Below, piece by piece: positions 23,901 to 35,400 of a DNA stretch of 64,000 bases. Position numbers and translations under genes: made by a program. The notes beneath the pieces are model-generated. The model did no database searches. It saw nothing but the letters and a program-made list of their open reading frames with translations, and was not told the origin of the DNA. Source of the DNA: Apteryx mantelli (lineage: Eukaryota > Chordata > Aves > Apterygiformes > Apterygidae); NCBI RefSeq assembly GCF_036417845.1, contig NC_089990.1:3794001-3858000 (forward strand), read 5' to 3'. Each line of letters begins with the position of its first letter. Positions within the stretch are counted from its first letter, which is position 1.

Positions 23901-25791
23901 AACTCCCTTAGGGATGCTAGGCGCCGTTCGGCTGCCCCGGTCCGTCCCTCTCCTTCGCAGAGGACGGCGGCCTCACGCCCTCGTCCGCCTCCTCGCTGCC
24001 CTTCGCTGCCCGTTCACACTGCTCTGCCTGCTCCTTCCCAAGCCTGCCGGCTCCCGCGGGCCTCTCTGCTGGATCTCGGGGCAGGCAGAGAGTCCTACGC
24101 TTGGTGCAAGATAGCTAGTGGGCTGGGCTGCGCTTAATTAAAAGCCAGCTGGAATTATTGCGTGCACATTTGACCCAAAATGCAGGTCCTGAAGGTGTGC
24201 TTTATTTTCCTGCGAGTGATTAATGGCAGTGAAAAGCGGACGTAACACAAAGGTGGGACTCGGAAGAGCCTGGCCTGGCGAGGCGCAGGGGTGGCCACGG
24301 GCCGAGCGGGCACCCGCGGAGGGGGTCCGTGGGTGCCCGGAGGGGCCTGCACACACCGAGGGGCAGGAGAAGCCGCTGGGAGACGAGGGCACACGCGCGG
24401 GACCTGCTTTCCCCGCCGCAGCCGTGCGAACCCGGCACCCACCGCGGACTCACCGCCTTGCAGGCCGCGTTCTTGCAGGCAGTGCCGGCTCTCACCAGGG
24501 CGGCAGCCTCCCCTGCGAGGACAGTGCGCGGCGTCACCCAGGCCACCCGCCTGCCCCCGGCCCTGCGCGCGGGGGTCTGCTGGCTGTGCCCGGCGCACGC
24601 GGGCCCCCGCGCATGGTCCTGCCCCGTCTTGCAGCTCCCCCGAGACGCGAGCCTGCGGCTTTGCAGCTCGCCCAAGCCATCCCGGTGCAAGCTCGCTGCC
24701 GCCCAGCAGCTCCTCGCTACCTGCGCCGTCGCCCTCGGGTGCCTCCTCCTTGGCAGACAGGTTCAATTTCTCCAGCGCTTGCTCCAGAGAGCGGGATGCT
24801 TTAATGGGCAGGAGTTGCCTCGGCTCGTCAGAGCTGGGAAACAACAGCAACCGGGTCGGAGCAGCTTTTCTGCAGAGCCCCTGCCTCTCTGCGGCAGGCG
24901 GCAGGGCAAGGCTGCGCGGGAGCCGGCGCGGCGGGGCGACGCCGTTCCCTGCCGCGGCCTCACCTCGGTCTTTCCCGCTGCATCTTCTCAGCTGATGCTG
25001 GTCCTTGGATGATGAGCTCCACCGCCAGCTTGGCCTTCGGCTTGTCCGAGGTCTCCTCCTGGCTGACCGGCTCGGGGGGCTTCTCCCTGCTGTGATACCC
25101 CGTCGTGCAGCCCTGCGAAGCGCAGACAGCCCGATGCCCGCTTCGCCGTCCCTAACGTGGAGGATGCTCCCAGACCGTGCGGGTTTCCATGGCCTGGCGG
25201 CTCTGCAAGGACGGTCTCCAACCCTGCGCCAGGGCAGGGGGCTGCATCCGCGGGGAGCCCCCCAGCACAGGGGGTGGCAGGGGGCTCCCGTGGGGCAGCC
25301 ACCGCCGCCACTCGCTCACCTTTATCGCGAGGAACTCGGAGAAGTCGGTCGTGCGTTTCCTGCAGCAAGACCAGCCCTGGGCAGCAGGACATGACAAGAG
25401 GGGTCAGGCACCGAGACCCCCCCCGCGGCAGGCGGCCCCCCCGGCTCGAGCAGGCCCCGCTCACCTTCAGGGCATCGTGGAAGATGGGGACGCCGGGATG
25501 ATACACGCAGGAATCTGAGCGGAGGGAAAAAAAACACGCGGAGCCGTTCAGGAGGGGAAGCTCCTGCCAAAGCCCCCGCGGGCCGGGAGCCTCCGGCAGC
25601 GGGCGAGATGCCGCACGCTGCGCCATGACCACGCTGAGAAGCGGTGACGGGGTTAAAACGCTAACGAATTAGCCGCAGTTAGCAAAGTTTGCTCCGGGCC
25701 AGGGCTGCGCTCCGTAAACCCGCTCACCGGGGGAGTTGCGCTGGGGATCGAACCGCTGCCCGCAGCCCGCGTTGGAGCACGGCAGCGCCAT
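20903..25791 (-). CDS. ITGB1BP2: ITGB1BP2 (melusin), complete, 11 coding exons, 367 aa
   Basis: Melusin is a CHORD-CS protein of striated muscle that binds the integrin beta-1 tail and HSP90 and supports cardiac stress signalling. Exons: 25728-25791, 25465-25514, 25320-25376, 24964-25112, 24721-24833, 24454-24512, 23536-23606, 23205-23307, 22521-22640, 22246-22308, 20903-21157. They total 1104 nt in continuous phase with GT-AG ends. CHORD1 is at residues 5-64 (CSNAGCGQRFDP, CVYHPGVPIFHDALK, WSCCRKRTTDFSEF), CHORD2 at 157-218 (CKNAACKA, CTFHPGVPVFHEGMK, WSCCAVRTTDFGAFLEQPGC) and the CS domain at about 227-315 (DWHQTSSHVVVTVYARNPLP, LEVHVVFEGNKIFQAELDLWG). The acidic tail (GDDSDDSLSWSEDEDEEMEM), known in mammals as a calcium-binding region, ends just before the stop. 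Human melusin is about 347 residues; the extra length is in the CHORD linker and near the CS domain. All CHORD Cys/His seen appear intact. Most exons and introns are unusually GC-rich compared with NONO or TAF1. Confidence 0.95.
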
Positions 25792-26330
25792 GGCCCCGGC
25801 TTCCCGCAGCGCCCGCCGCTCCGCCGGCGAAACCCCGCGGGTCCCAGCGCCGCTCGGCCGCGGTTTTCCGCAGCGGCGCCGCCAGGCTGGGCCGGGGGGG
25901 CGGCTATCTTTGGCGGCGGCGGCCAAGGAGGCGGCTGGTAATCGGAGAGCGGCCCAAAGATGGACACGTCAGCGCGGCAGCTGCGGGGCCCCGCCGCCGC
26001 GCTATCTCCGCAGGCATTTCGCTGGCATGCGCTGCGTCCTGCAAGGAGCCTTTTCCCGGGGACCGTCCGCTGCTCGTGCCCGGCTCCGGGCAACCCGCGC
26101 TTCCCGGGGCCCAGCCCCGCCGGCTGCAGCAACAGTGCTCAGTCGCTCCATGTATTTTGAACGCTAAAGAGCAGGAAAAGGGGGGCGGGTTGGGAAAACT
26201 AGTGTATAGATTAAAAACAGCTGGAAAGAAAAAAGCTTTTAACTTTCCTTCTGGCGGATCTGGGCGCATTTCTGCGGGGCCTGCGGCGCTTTGGGCAGGG
26301 GAAGCATAGCCAAAACCCCGTCGTAGCTGC
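25792..26330 (-). promoter_or_regulatory. ITGB1BP2: Upstream region of ITGB1BP2, probable muscle promoter
   Basis: CpG-rich sequence lies directly upstream of the ATG. It carries a palindromic E-box CAGCTG at 26218-26223, the form preferred by MyoD and myogenin, immediately beside an A/T-rich stretch (ctatagattaaaaa-like, 26206-26217) resembling a degenerate MEF2 site. Melusin is muscle-restricted in mammals, so such a pair is plausible, but short motifs are common by chance. The start site was not determined. Confidence 0.35.
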
Positions 26331-29300
26331 AGCGCAATTTCCCCCCAACGCAGCCCTTTGAATTACAGGGAGGTGGAGAGGCAACAGGGCAGGGAAGGAT
26401 GCCGGGGACGTGGAGCCGGGCCCCCGCCAGCCCCGGCCCCCGCGATACCCTGCAGCCCTCCCTCAGCCCGCGCCTGGCAGAGCGCGACGAGCTGGGCGTT
26501 GCTTCGCTCCTTTGCTCAGACCAGCAATTAAACGCTGCCAGCTGCTTCGTGCCGGCCCAGGCACGAGCAAGCACAAGGACTAGTACCTTGGAGAAGCCGA
26601 CAAGCTCGCTTCGGGCTCCACCTTATACCTGTGCAATACCCGGTATAAACCCACGGCCAGCACGAAAGGCAGGAGGCAAACGCAAGCGCGCTGGGGACCC
26701 CTTATAGAAGCACGAGCAACTTGGAAAGGCCTCGAAAATGCAACGAACGACCCAACGATCTGAAAGGGCGGATGGAAAAGTGCCCCCAGCATCCAGAGCT
26801 GGCGCTCGGGCTGGGGCGATGACGTGAAGGCGGGCAGAGCCGGGTGCCGGGGAATTTGCTGTCCCCGGGGCCGAGCAGGGCCGCGGGGCTCTAGGGTTTC
26901 AGATCGCCTTGTCCTTTCAGCGAGGCTGCAGCTGTCGCCGTCCCCGTGCCAAGAGGAATACGGAGGTCGCGTTTCTCCGCCGGCCTCAAAGGCGGCGCGG
27001 AGATAACGTCAGGGCCGAGTCGAGCGCCGAGGCTTTTCGCGGAAGGGCCGGCAGGTAGCTGGGGGGAGCCGGGGCCGCGCTGAGCAAGGCCGGGGAAGGA
27101 AGCGCCCCAGTGAGCCCGAGTGAAGCGGGGCGCCGTTGCGTTTCCGGAGCGCGCGGCCGCGTTGCTCCGATTCCCCGGAGCGCGCTAGCTCCCGTGCTGC
27201 CCCGCCGCCGCAGCAACGCCAAGCAAACCGCCGTTTCCGCAGCCCGAGGGGAGGGCAAAGGGCAAAGTACGGAGAGAGCCTCGAGGCGCTGCAGAACAGA
27301 GCGGTCTCATGCAGGAGCCGTTTGCCTGCGCAAATCGGTCAGGATGACGGCCAAAATCCAGCTTGCATCGCTGGGCTGATCGGAGCCGGTCTGGGGGAGC
27401 GGGATCTGCCCCGGCTTGGCCCATGTCCCTGGGGCCAAGCTCCACAGGGCTCTTGCCAACACCGAACGCTTTAGAGGCACCGCTGGAGGACAGCGCTGGG
27501 ACAGCTATCCCTGCGCAGGTGTTTTCATCGCTAGGTGATTCAGGACCGCGTCAGGAATTGTGTTTTACCCCAGCGAATGCAGCTGAGGCTCCGAGCTGAG
27601 CCCAAGCCACAAGCCGCCGTTTGCACCACGCTGAGCCCGAGCCGAAAGCCCTGAGGAGACGGTGGGGAACCAGAGCCCTTGTGCCATGTTGCGCAGGAGG
27701 TGGTGACACCAAAGCAGGCCACCGAGGGGAAACACTGGACTAGAGGGACCCTGGCTCTCGCACAAGACACCCATCCTTAAACCAAGGTGCGCTCCAGGGG
27801 GAATTGCTCCGAGTCAAACCCCAGGAGACTTAAGGCCCTACTAGAGCTTTCTGAATCCTTTAACCTTTAGGAAAATAAGGAGGAGATGAGGTGCAGGCGA
27901 TGGCAAAGCGCGTAGCACACTGCAGACAGGCTGTCTGAGCCGGACCGCGCGTCCGGCGTTCAGCTTCTAGCCCGAAGCTGTGGCTCCCAGCGGTTGCGTT
28001 GGGTCGCAGGGTTACGGGCAGAGCCCGGCCCTCCGCAGGGGCAAAGCTCAGAATAGAGGACAAGATCGCAGCACTAACCCGCAGGACACGGTTAGTTATG
28101 ATCAACAGCTACGAAACAGCTTGCAAGGAACAGGCTGGCCGAGAATTAAAAACAAGGCCCGTTTGCCTTACGTGCACTTGTTTTGACAGAGAACAAGAAG
28201 GAGCCAGGAAAAGGACCAAATGATTTTCGAAACCCACAATCTTTTCACACGGAAAAAAAGCCACATCACCACCAAAAGCAGAACAGTTTGCCTAGGAACT
28301 GTAGCGCTGGCTCGAAACAGGAGGACAGCGGCGCTTTGGTCTAATAGGAAAAGTCTCATGGGAACGGTGAGCGCAGGCGTTCCCGCGCGTAACCGCATAA
28401 ACAGAGCAAGTGCAGAGAGGGGTCGCAGGAGATGCCTAAAGGTTGACCACTGGGTTCCTCAAGGCTCCCTGTCGTGGTCACTGCTTAAAACATTTCCCAT
28501 GGGTGACAGCAGCCGCAAGGAAACGAAAGGAACCGAGGCTGCTGTCCCTAACGCAGCCTGGGGCAAGCAGCGTACGCTTGTCGGCAGTAGATGCATCTGC
28601 TCTTCACAAACAACGGTCCTTTTCTAAAGCACGGAGTAGTTCCTCCTTCTAATGCATGGATTGCTACTGTTGGCTAGGATAAAGAAAATCCCTGACACGG
28701 CTATCACCTCTGTGCAGGCTGGACGAAGCTCAGAAGCAGGATTAATGTTACAAGCGCAGTTGCAGTCCTAAGCAGGAACCAGTCTAAAAGAGCACAGTCC
28801 ACCCTGAAGACTCAGTCTTCTTGTCATCAGGTAGCATCCAGCATCAAAACCTACTGCCAGAAGGAGCCTGAACTAGCAAAGGGTGTGGGGCTCTACCGGT
28901 TTTCTTCTGGAGCGCATCATCGCTAGGAGCATCAGGTAGAGCACGGTGGCTAGACTGTAAGAGGGGAAAGCATGTCCCAAAGGCATCGTTTTGTGACTGC
29001 CTGAGCTGTCCTGCTTTCATCCTCTCCTGTTTGGCTAGCTCTGACACTCAGGTGACTCCCCAGGTAGGCACACAGGTACCTCAGCCATGACCAAGGCAGA
29101 GGAAAAAAGAGGGAATGATGGCTCTCTTCAGCAGGGCCACCCAAAACCGCATCTTCCTTCTTCAAGCTCCTGAGGGTAGCCCCATGGAAAGGCAGTTGAG
29201 TAGACTCTGCCATTTGTAGCTTCCTCTGATAGATGGCAGCTTCTAGTAAGCTACGGCATGCCAGAAAAAAAAGGAAATTTATCTACTCCTTTGATGACAC

Positions 29301-31610
29301 AAAATTATCTAGGTACCAGATGGATTCTGCAGAGTTACTCTGATTCTTGCAAATGCAGTCACTGTTGCTCAAGAGGAAGCTGTGCAAAAGCACAACTTGT
29401 AACTTCTGAAGCCTACAAATGACTGGGGTTTAAATCTAAGAGCAAACTGATAAGAACCAGACAGATCATCAGTCCTTGGACCAAAATGCGCTCGCGCAGT
29501 ATCAGTTCATAATAAACAAGCTGATCAAATATGACAGCAGACAGCAACGATAGTCAAAATACTTTATCACTCTGCAACTCTGTAACAGCCAGTAATCTCA
29601 AAAATCCTGCTGTATTTCTCCTCTGCATACTGGCTGCATTTCAGCACATCATGAAGTTGCTTGTACAGAATCCCACTTCTCGGACAGCGTATCAGACAAA
29701 ACTGTAATTTTGAATTGCTGCTAAAAACTATAGACCCTACAGGAGCTGCAATAACTACCTTATCCAAGCACTGCAAGCACCCATAACCAAAACCAAAGTG
29801 CTTCAGCAGGCTCCAGGAGCTGGATGTGCTCTGGAATGAGATAGCCCCGCTTGCCCAGCCTCGGCTGTTTCCGCACTACCAGCAGTCCCTGCTGCCCTTT
29901 CCTCCTGCTGAATGCATCTGCAAACCCTAGCAACAGTTTGCTTTACAATTCCCTTATCGCAGTCTACGTCACAGGTTTTTAGTCTCCTCCTCTAAAGCGA
30001 GTGAGAATAATCACCTCTAGCATACATATCAGAGTGCAGTTTTAGCCCCTTCTTCTGCTGTCGCCAGACCTTCGATTTCCATCTTATACCTGTCTTCTTG
30101 TTAGATGACCTTTGAGCAGTGCGAAATCCCTCCTTCCCCATCATCTTTACACAGCCTGTTATTATCTTCAGTTTTCTCCTAGGGAAAAAGAGAGCAATCA
30201 GACCAATCCTTATCTGACACTTGAAAGGGACTGAGGCGGTTGCTAGAGCACTGGCTGTTTGGGCTCTGCCGTTTCCCTAAAGCTGCCACTTCTCTTTTGA
30301 CTGCTCGCTGACAGACAAGCCAGCCGAGAAACGGGCACAATGGAAGACAATTCAGACACCTGGCTGCAACCTTACAGTTTCTTCTCCTAACATTTCAGGC
30401 CTCGGAATTAAATTACGTACTTACCCAACTCCCATGGCATCAGCGCATGTCTGGCAGTCAGATTTCGGATACAGGAAGCAACAGTCACAGATGCATCCCC
30501 TTCGCAGGGCAGCTAATTAGCACTCTAGCCAACTTAGCTCAGCACTGCAAAATCTCAAGTATCTGAGCCAACATGACAGATGAAAAACATCACCAAACTC
30601 CCTGTACTGTACTACAGATAAGTCATAGTCCCTCTGATAATCAACAATAAATACCATATCAGTCCTGCCTGACAACTACAGTGTTGATGCTGTCAAAAGT
30701 TGCAAGGAAACAAGCTGAAGAAACAAGAGCAGCAGCTTTAGTCTCTCCCAGATGCATCTTCCTATCAATCATCCCATTAGAGGCTAATTATAAACCATCA
30801 AATGACAGGGATAAACCAAAAAACCCCCTACAAAGTGACTAACTCATCTTTCTCTATTTAAATGAGGTACCTACAGGCCAAACCCTACCTTTTAAAGCTA
30901 TCGCCTTGATAACATTAAGCATCTGAAAATGTTCTGGTCTTCCCTGTTGTGAGTCTGTACAGCAGCTCCCTGTGCTCTCAGGGTGTAACTCATCTTCCTC
31001 CCTCCCCTTCTCACCCTTCCTAACCTCCCTCCTCTGCTAACCCCACCCCAGTCTCAACCCAAGAGTCCCAGTGCGAGGATACAAGTCATGGAAGACTCCC
31101 GCCCCTACATATCGCAGCATATATTACACAAGATGAAGTACTGCTTGCTCTCCGCCGGCGGTTACAAGTGCCCTGCTTCCTGCCCCAGCAGAGGAGCGTG
31201 GAGAGCTCTGCAGCAAGGTCTGCGTCGCGGTCGGAGCCAGCTGCAACACAGCGCGGAGACAGAGACACAACTCTGTGCTACGCAGATCAGCCGTCAACTG
31301 AACTGCAGGCTCCCTGCGAGAATTGTGAACAACTCCGTGCCTGGCTTCTCTGCACCTGCAACGCAGACATATCCTAGGGGCACCAGGAGTTCCCTTAATT
31401 TGCTCTGAAATGCCAAAGTTGAAGGTGTCCTTCCAAAACACAAGTAAAACTCCTTCCGTGCCAAGGAGAATTGTTGGAAAACTCTCCAGGGTTAAGCACA
31501 CTCTTTACGTAGCTGTGTAAGAACAACCTTTGCTCCATAATCTGAAGCCCAATTTACTTCAAGCTATACGTACCCATTTTTTTCAGAAACAGAGTAGACA
31601 GCACACCAGA
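26331..31610. other. Intergenic region between ITGB1BP2 and NONO
   Basis: These 5.3 kb hold no recognised coding gene or RNA gene. The left 1 kb is GC- and CpG-rich, with a peak at about 26.85-27.35 kb described separately. From about 28.2 kb onward composition is ordinary and open frames are short and unrecognisable. No LINE, LTR or DNA transposon remnant was recognised. Confidence 0.5.
26850..27350. promoter_or_regulatory. Orphan CpG-rich island
   Basis: CpG is dense here about 1.1-1.5 kb upstream of ITGB1BP2, with repeated GGAGCGCG and GCCGCCGC elements and a plus-strand donor-like GCCGGCAG|gtagct near 27050. No coding gene starts here. It could be an alternative ITGB1BP2 promoter, a noncoding transcript start or an enhancer. 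There is no direct evidence for any of these. Confidence 0.35.
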
Positions 31611-32499
31611 TAAAAAAGGCTTAAAATCCACTTTAATAATGCATTCCTGTAACATTCCTCAGACAAACTCAAACTTGTTAGTGGGACAATTACAGCTTGT
31701 GTTCAAACAGTTTACACTAAATGAAAAATCTTGTAGTACTTCTACACAAAAGACAGGCAAGGTTAAGATTATACAAACATTTGTTTCAGTTAAATCTTCA
31801 GCATGAGATACAGTATCTTTGTCCAATAGATTGTACTTTACTACCAGTAAAAATAAACAGCGATACAACACGTTATCAAAAAATTCATCCAAACAAGAGC
31901 CTTCCAGCCATTCAGGCTGCACATGACGGTCAACTACTTTAAAGAAACAGATGGTCCAGAGAAAAAGAATAACTACAGGTTAGGAGGAAAGAAAAGAAAT
32001 AAAAGAACATAAAATCTCCCCAGTTCACTACATGATGGATCATTTGGAGCTATATAAATTTACAGAGTCAAGGGAACTGCAAAGTACCCAGATGCTGCCC
32101 TAGTTCTCCAGAGACTTGCCTGTGCTTTAAGCAAGGTTCACTACACTAAAAAAATGCCAAGACATACTCCAATGGTATCTAGTTTAGTCTCGGGACTCCG
32201 GCTGCAAATAGGAAACCTGGAATGGTCAAGGCATTAAGGTCCTTGCCAGATCTTACCGTTACTGAACAACCACGGCAGCCTCCCAGAATCCATTTTTCAC
32301 ATTGAAATTATAGGAATGCACCACATGAAAATTTCTAAAACCTTTACCAGTCAGACTGCACTCCCCTTGTCCTAGAGTGGCTTTACCAAAGCAGGCCCTA
32401 ATTAACTATTTTGAATATCCACCCCCTGAGTAGAACCCTATATGGCCTGCTAAGATTCCTTTCCTCTTTGGGGTGTGTGCAGGGGGTAGTTTAACCCTG
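31610..32499 (-). other. NONO: NONO 3' UTR (inferred)
   Basis: The sequence follows the NONO stop codon on the minus strand. The best poly(A) signal is the variant ATTAAA at 31632-31637 (plus-strand tttaat). No canonical AATAAA was seen nearer the stop. The end point is approximate. Confidence 0.5.
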
Positions 32500-35400
32500 T
32501 TAGTATCTGCGACGCTTGTTAGGGCCAAAGTCACCCCCTGGATTTCCTCTGTTGAAGGCAGGCGGGTTCCCTCCCATAGCTCCGAGTCCTTCCATTGCGC
32601 TGCCCTGGCCAAAACGATCTGCGGGCGGTGGTGGAGTCTTGTGAAGAGCAAAAGTGCAGAAGAGGCAGAAAGAGAGAGAGAAAAAAAACCCCAAAACATA
32701 CAGTTAAAAGCCATTTCAGCTGATTTTAATCATATCAGATTCCACAGTTCCAACTAACCTTGCTATAAACCCCACCAAAAAATAACCTCAAAGCCCAAAG
32801 ACTGACTGATAGGACTCTAGTAAGGTAAGTGTTACAGGCAGTCCCCTTCTCCTCCTAACTTGGACTCAAGCATGCTGGAATACAGCTTACAACATCTCGC
32901 ACACTAGTGCCCTGCCATGGAATATCTGAGTAATGCAGACTGGCAAAGGAGAATTTCCCATTTCCACCACGCTCCTTCACCCAAACCGAATGCCAGTGAT
33001 GAGCAGCATACTGATACTACAGCAGTATCACAACCCAAGTGTGCACAAGACTGATTCCAAAATAAGTCTGCAATACTAGTCTTGTGCCCTAGTTGTATCT
33101 ATTATTGCCATTCCTCTGACTCTCCCCTGCCCTAGGTGAGGTATTGCTATTGCACAGCCTCTTCCAGCAGGGAGAAGATGATCAAAGGATAATTTGAGTT
33201 GGAAAGGACCTCAGGAGGTCTCCAGTCCAGCTTCCTGCTCAAAGCAGAGTCAGTTATGAGGTCAGACCGTGTTAGTAGCAGCGTTATCCAGTCTGGTCCT
33301 GAAAACATCCGAGGACGAAGACTGCACAGCCTCTCTGAGCAGCTTGTTCCACTGCTTGGCTGTCCTCATGGTGGTCATGGTACTTCCTTATGGGAAGTAC
33401 TGGAGCTGCAGGCAGCCACTACCTCTTCCTCCCCCCTGTACTGGAGCTAAGTCACCACGCAGAGCAGAGCTGCTTTACGTCAGGCTCACAGGTTCGTTCT
33501 TCTTTGTCCCCAGTTTTACAGCAGTTGCACAATTTTTTGTATTAGCACTGTAGATGACTGAATCATATTGCCTGGTACCGTTTCCAAAAGACCATACATA
33601 GTTCTGGCCATAAGAGAACTGACTCATCACTTTTTGGTCTAAATAGTATTATTTCATCGTATAAACCTAAACTCTCTGGCCTTTCCATTCCTCTCTTCAG
33701 CTTTCCCCTTAATTTCTCTATGCAGCATGTATTCCCTCAACCTTAGCCACTCCACTGACCCTACCCATAGGTATGAAAACCAGTAGACAAATAAAATGCT
33801 GTTCTTTACGACCAAAAATTTTACATGATGGAGTAGCCATGATAGACCAAGAAGTCTAAGTGGGAAGGTTTGCAGGAGTTTGGTTTTTTTTTTTATTAGA
33901 CCAATTGATATAAACTGAAAAGGAAGATCAGTTGTCTGGACAAGCCTGACTTTGCTGATGTTTCTATTGCTGATTTGAAATACTGATCCTGTGAGTGGAT
34001 CAATCCTCTGTACAACAGATAGGAATGACGGATGCCACAGACGCCATGGTCTGTTGCAAGGCTCCACAGTGAAGCCCTAAGTGCACATCACTGAGGCTTG
34101 AGATCCTCAGGAGTCCCCCGAGCTTGGTTGCTACCAGGTCATCCCCATTCCCACACCATTTGCTTTACAAGGTTAAATTTCACATGCAAAATAAAGAAAC
34201 ACCCAAAACTGAGAGTTACAAGTTGCAGTCTAGAGCAACATAAGCATTTATTTTGTGTTCCTTTCATTATTTTGTAAGGGACACATTTTTTTAAAGAGAC
34301 TAAGTACAAGGATTGTAAAAACCTATCTGGCACAAACAGAACCTGGGGAAATATCACAGCAGGCCACGAGGACTATTTCCGTAACTAGCTGCAGACCAAC
34401 CTGACTGCGAGCAAGATGCTTCTCTCACGATACTAGCTTGCATTCTTTTTACACGCTTAAACAGCCTGTGTGTATGCTCGTCCGTACTCACACCAGCTCC
34501 AAAGCCAAACGGATGATTGCAAGCAACTGAGTTATTTCGCCTTGGCAAGTCATTACTCACCAGAGTAAGCGACTCTGGGTAGGCCCTGAGCCTCACTGGT
34601 CTCCGTGTAAGACATGTCACCTTAAACAACTTCTTTGGAAGTATGAAATAGTATTTTATTTCACTTTTGTGACAGGCTAAGAACATATGCACAGCCAATT
34701 ACCATTCATCAACTAAATTGCAGTAAGTCAGTAAGTTATTGTAACTCCTGTCTAAAACCCTACATTTTTCAACTTATTCCACTGTTAGCTAAGTGATCCC
34801 TAAGAAACACTATTCTTAAAAGCATTTTTCCTTCACGCTCATGGAGAATTAATAAACTGACTTTTTGTAAGCTGGCTGCAGCATGCAGGGGAAAAAAGTT
34901 TGTACAGGTACTATGTATTTCAGAGCAATACGTTTCAGTTCACAATCAGTACCAGAATTAAATTTATGAAGAATTTCATTTCTCATGTCCTGTTATTGAA
35001 GCAGAGATTGGCTGTGAGTTTTCTAAGCAAAAAGCTTAAAATCTTTCAAGAAGGATTTTTAATGAAAACATTTTCTAGCTTTCCATTAGCTATATTTAAA
35101 ATTTAAATTTGCATTTGGAATTTTCCTTAGGACTTCTAATTCTATGGTGACATATACTCAGTGAGGAGGAGGACACCTGAGAAGCTGCTAAACTGTACAA
35201 AGCTCATGAAGGTGGGGAGGATGGTATGGGGGAGTGCAAAGCTGGGGAACTGTCTGGTTCCCAAGCTTTGGAGATGGCATTTAGCCTTGACTTCCGCTGA
35301 ACAAGCATTTAAATTTTCTTTGCCTTACTAGAAAAGTCACAAGGACTCTCTGCAAAGATACTGTTTAAAATTCAGTTAAATATAAAAATTGAAAGAGACA

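Noticed and set aside
22590-24137. Plus-strand open frames of 140-220 residues across ITGB1BP2
   Set aside because: They are antisense shadows of the GC-rich melusin exons and introns. Composition-driven, with no recognised domain.
28220-31501. Short open frames of 60-135 residues in the ITGB1BP2-NONO interval
   Set aside because: None resembles a known protein, lies in a splice context, or has coding-like composition. They are within the length expected by chance.
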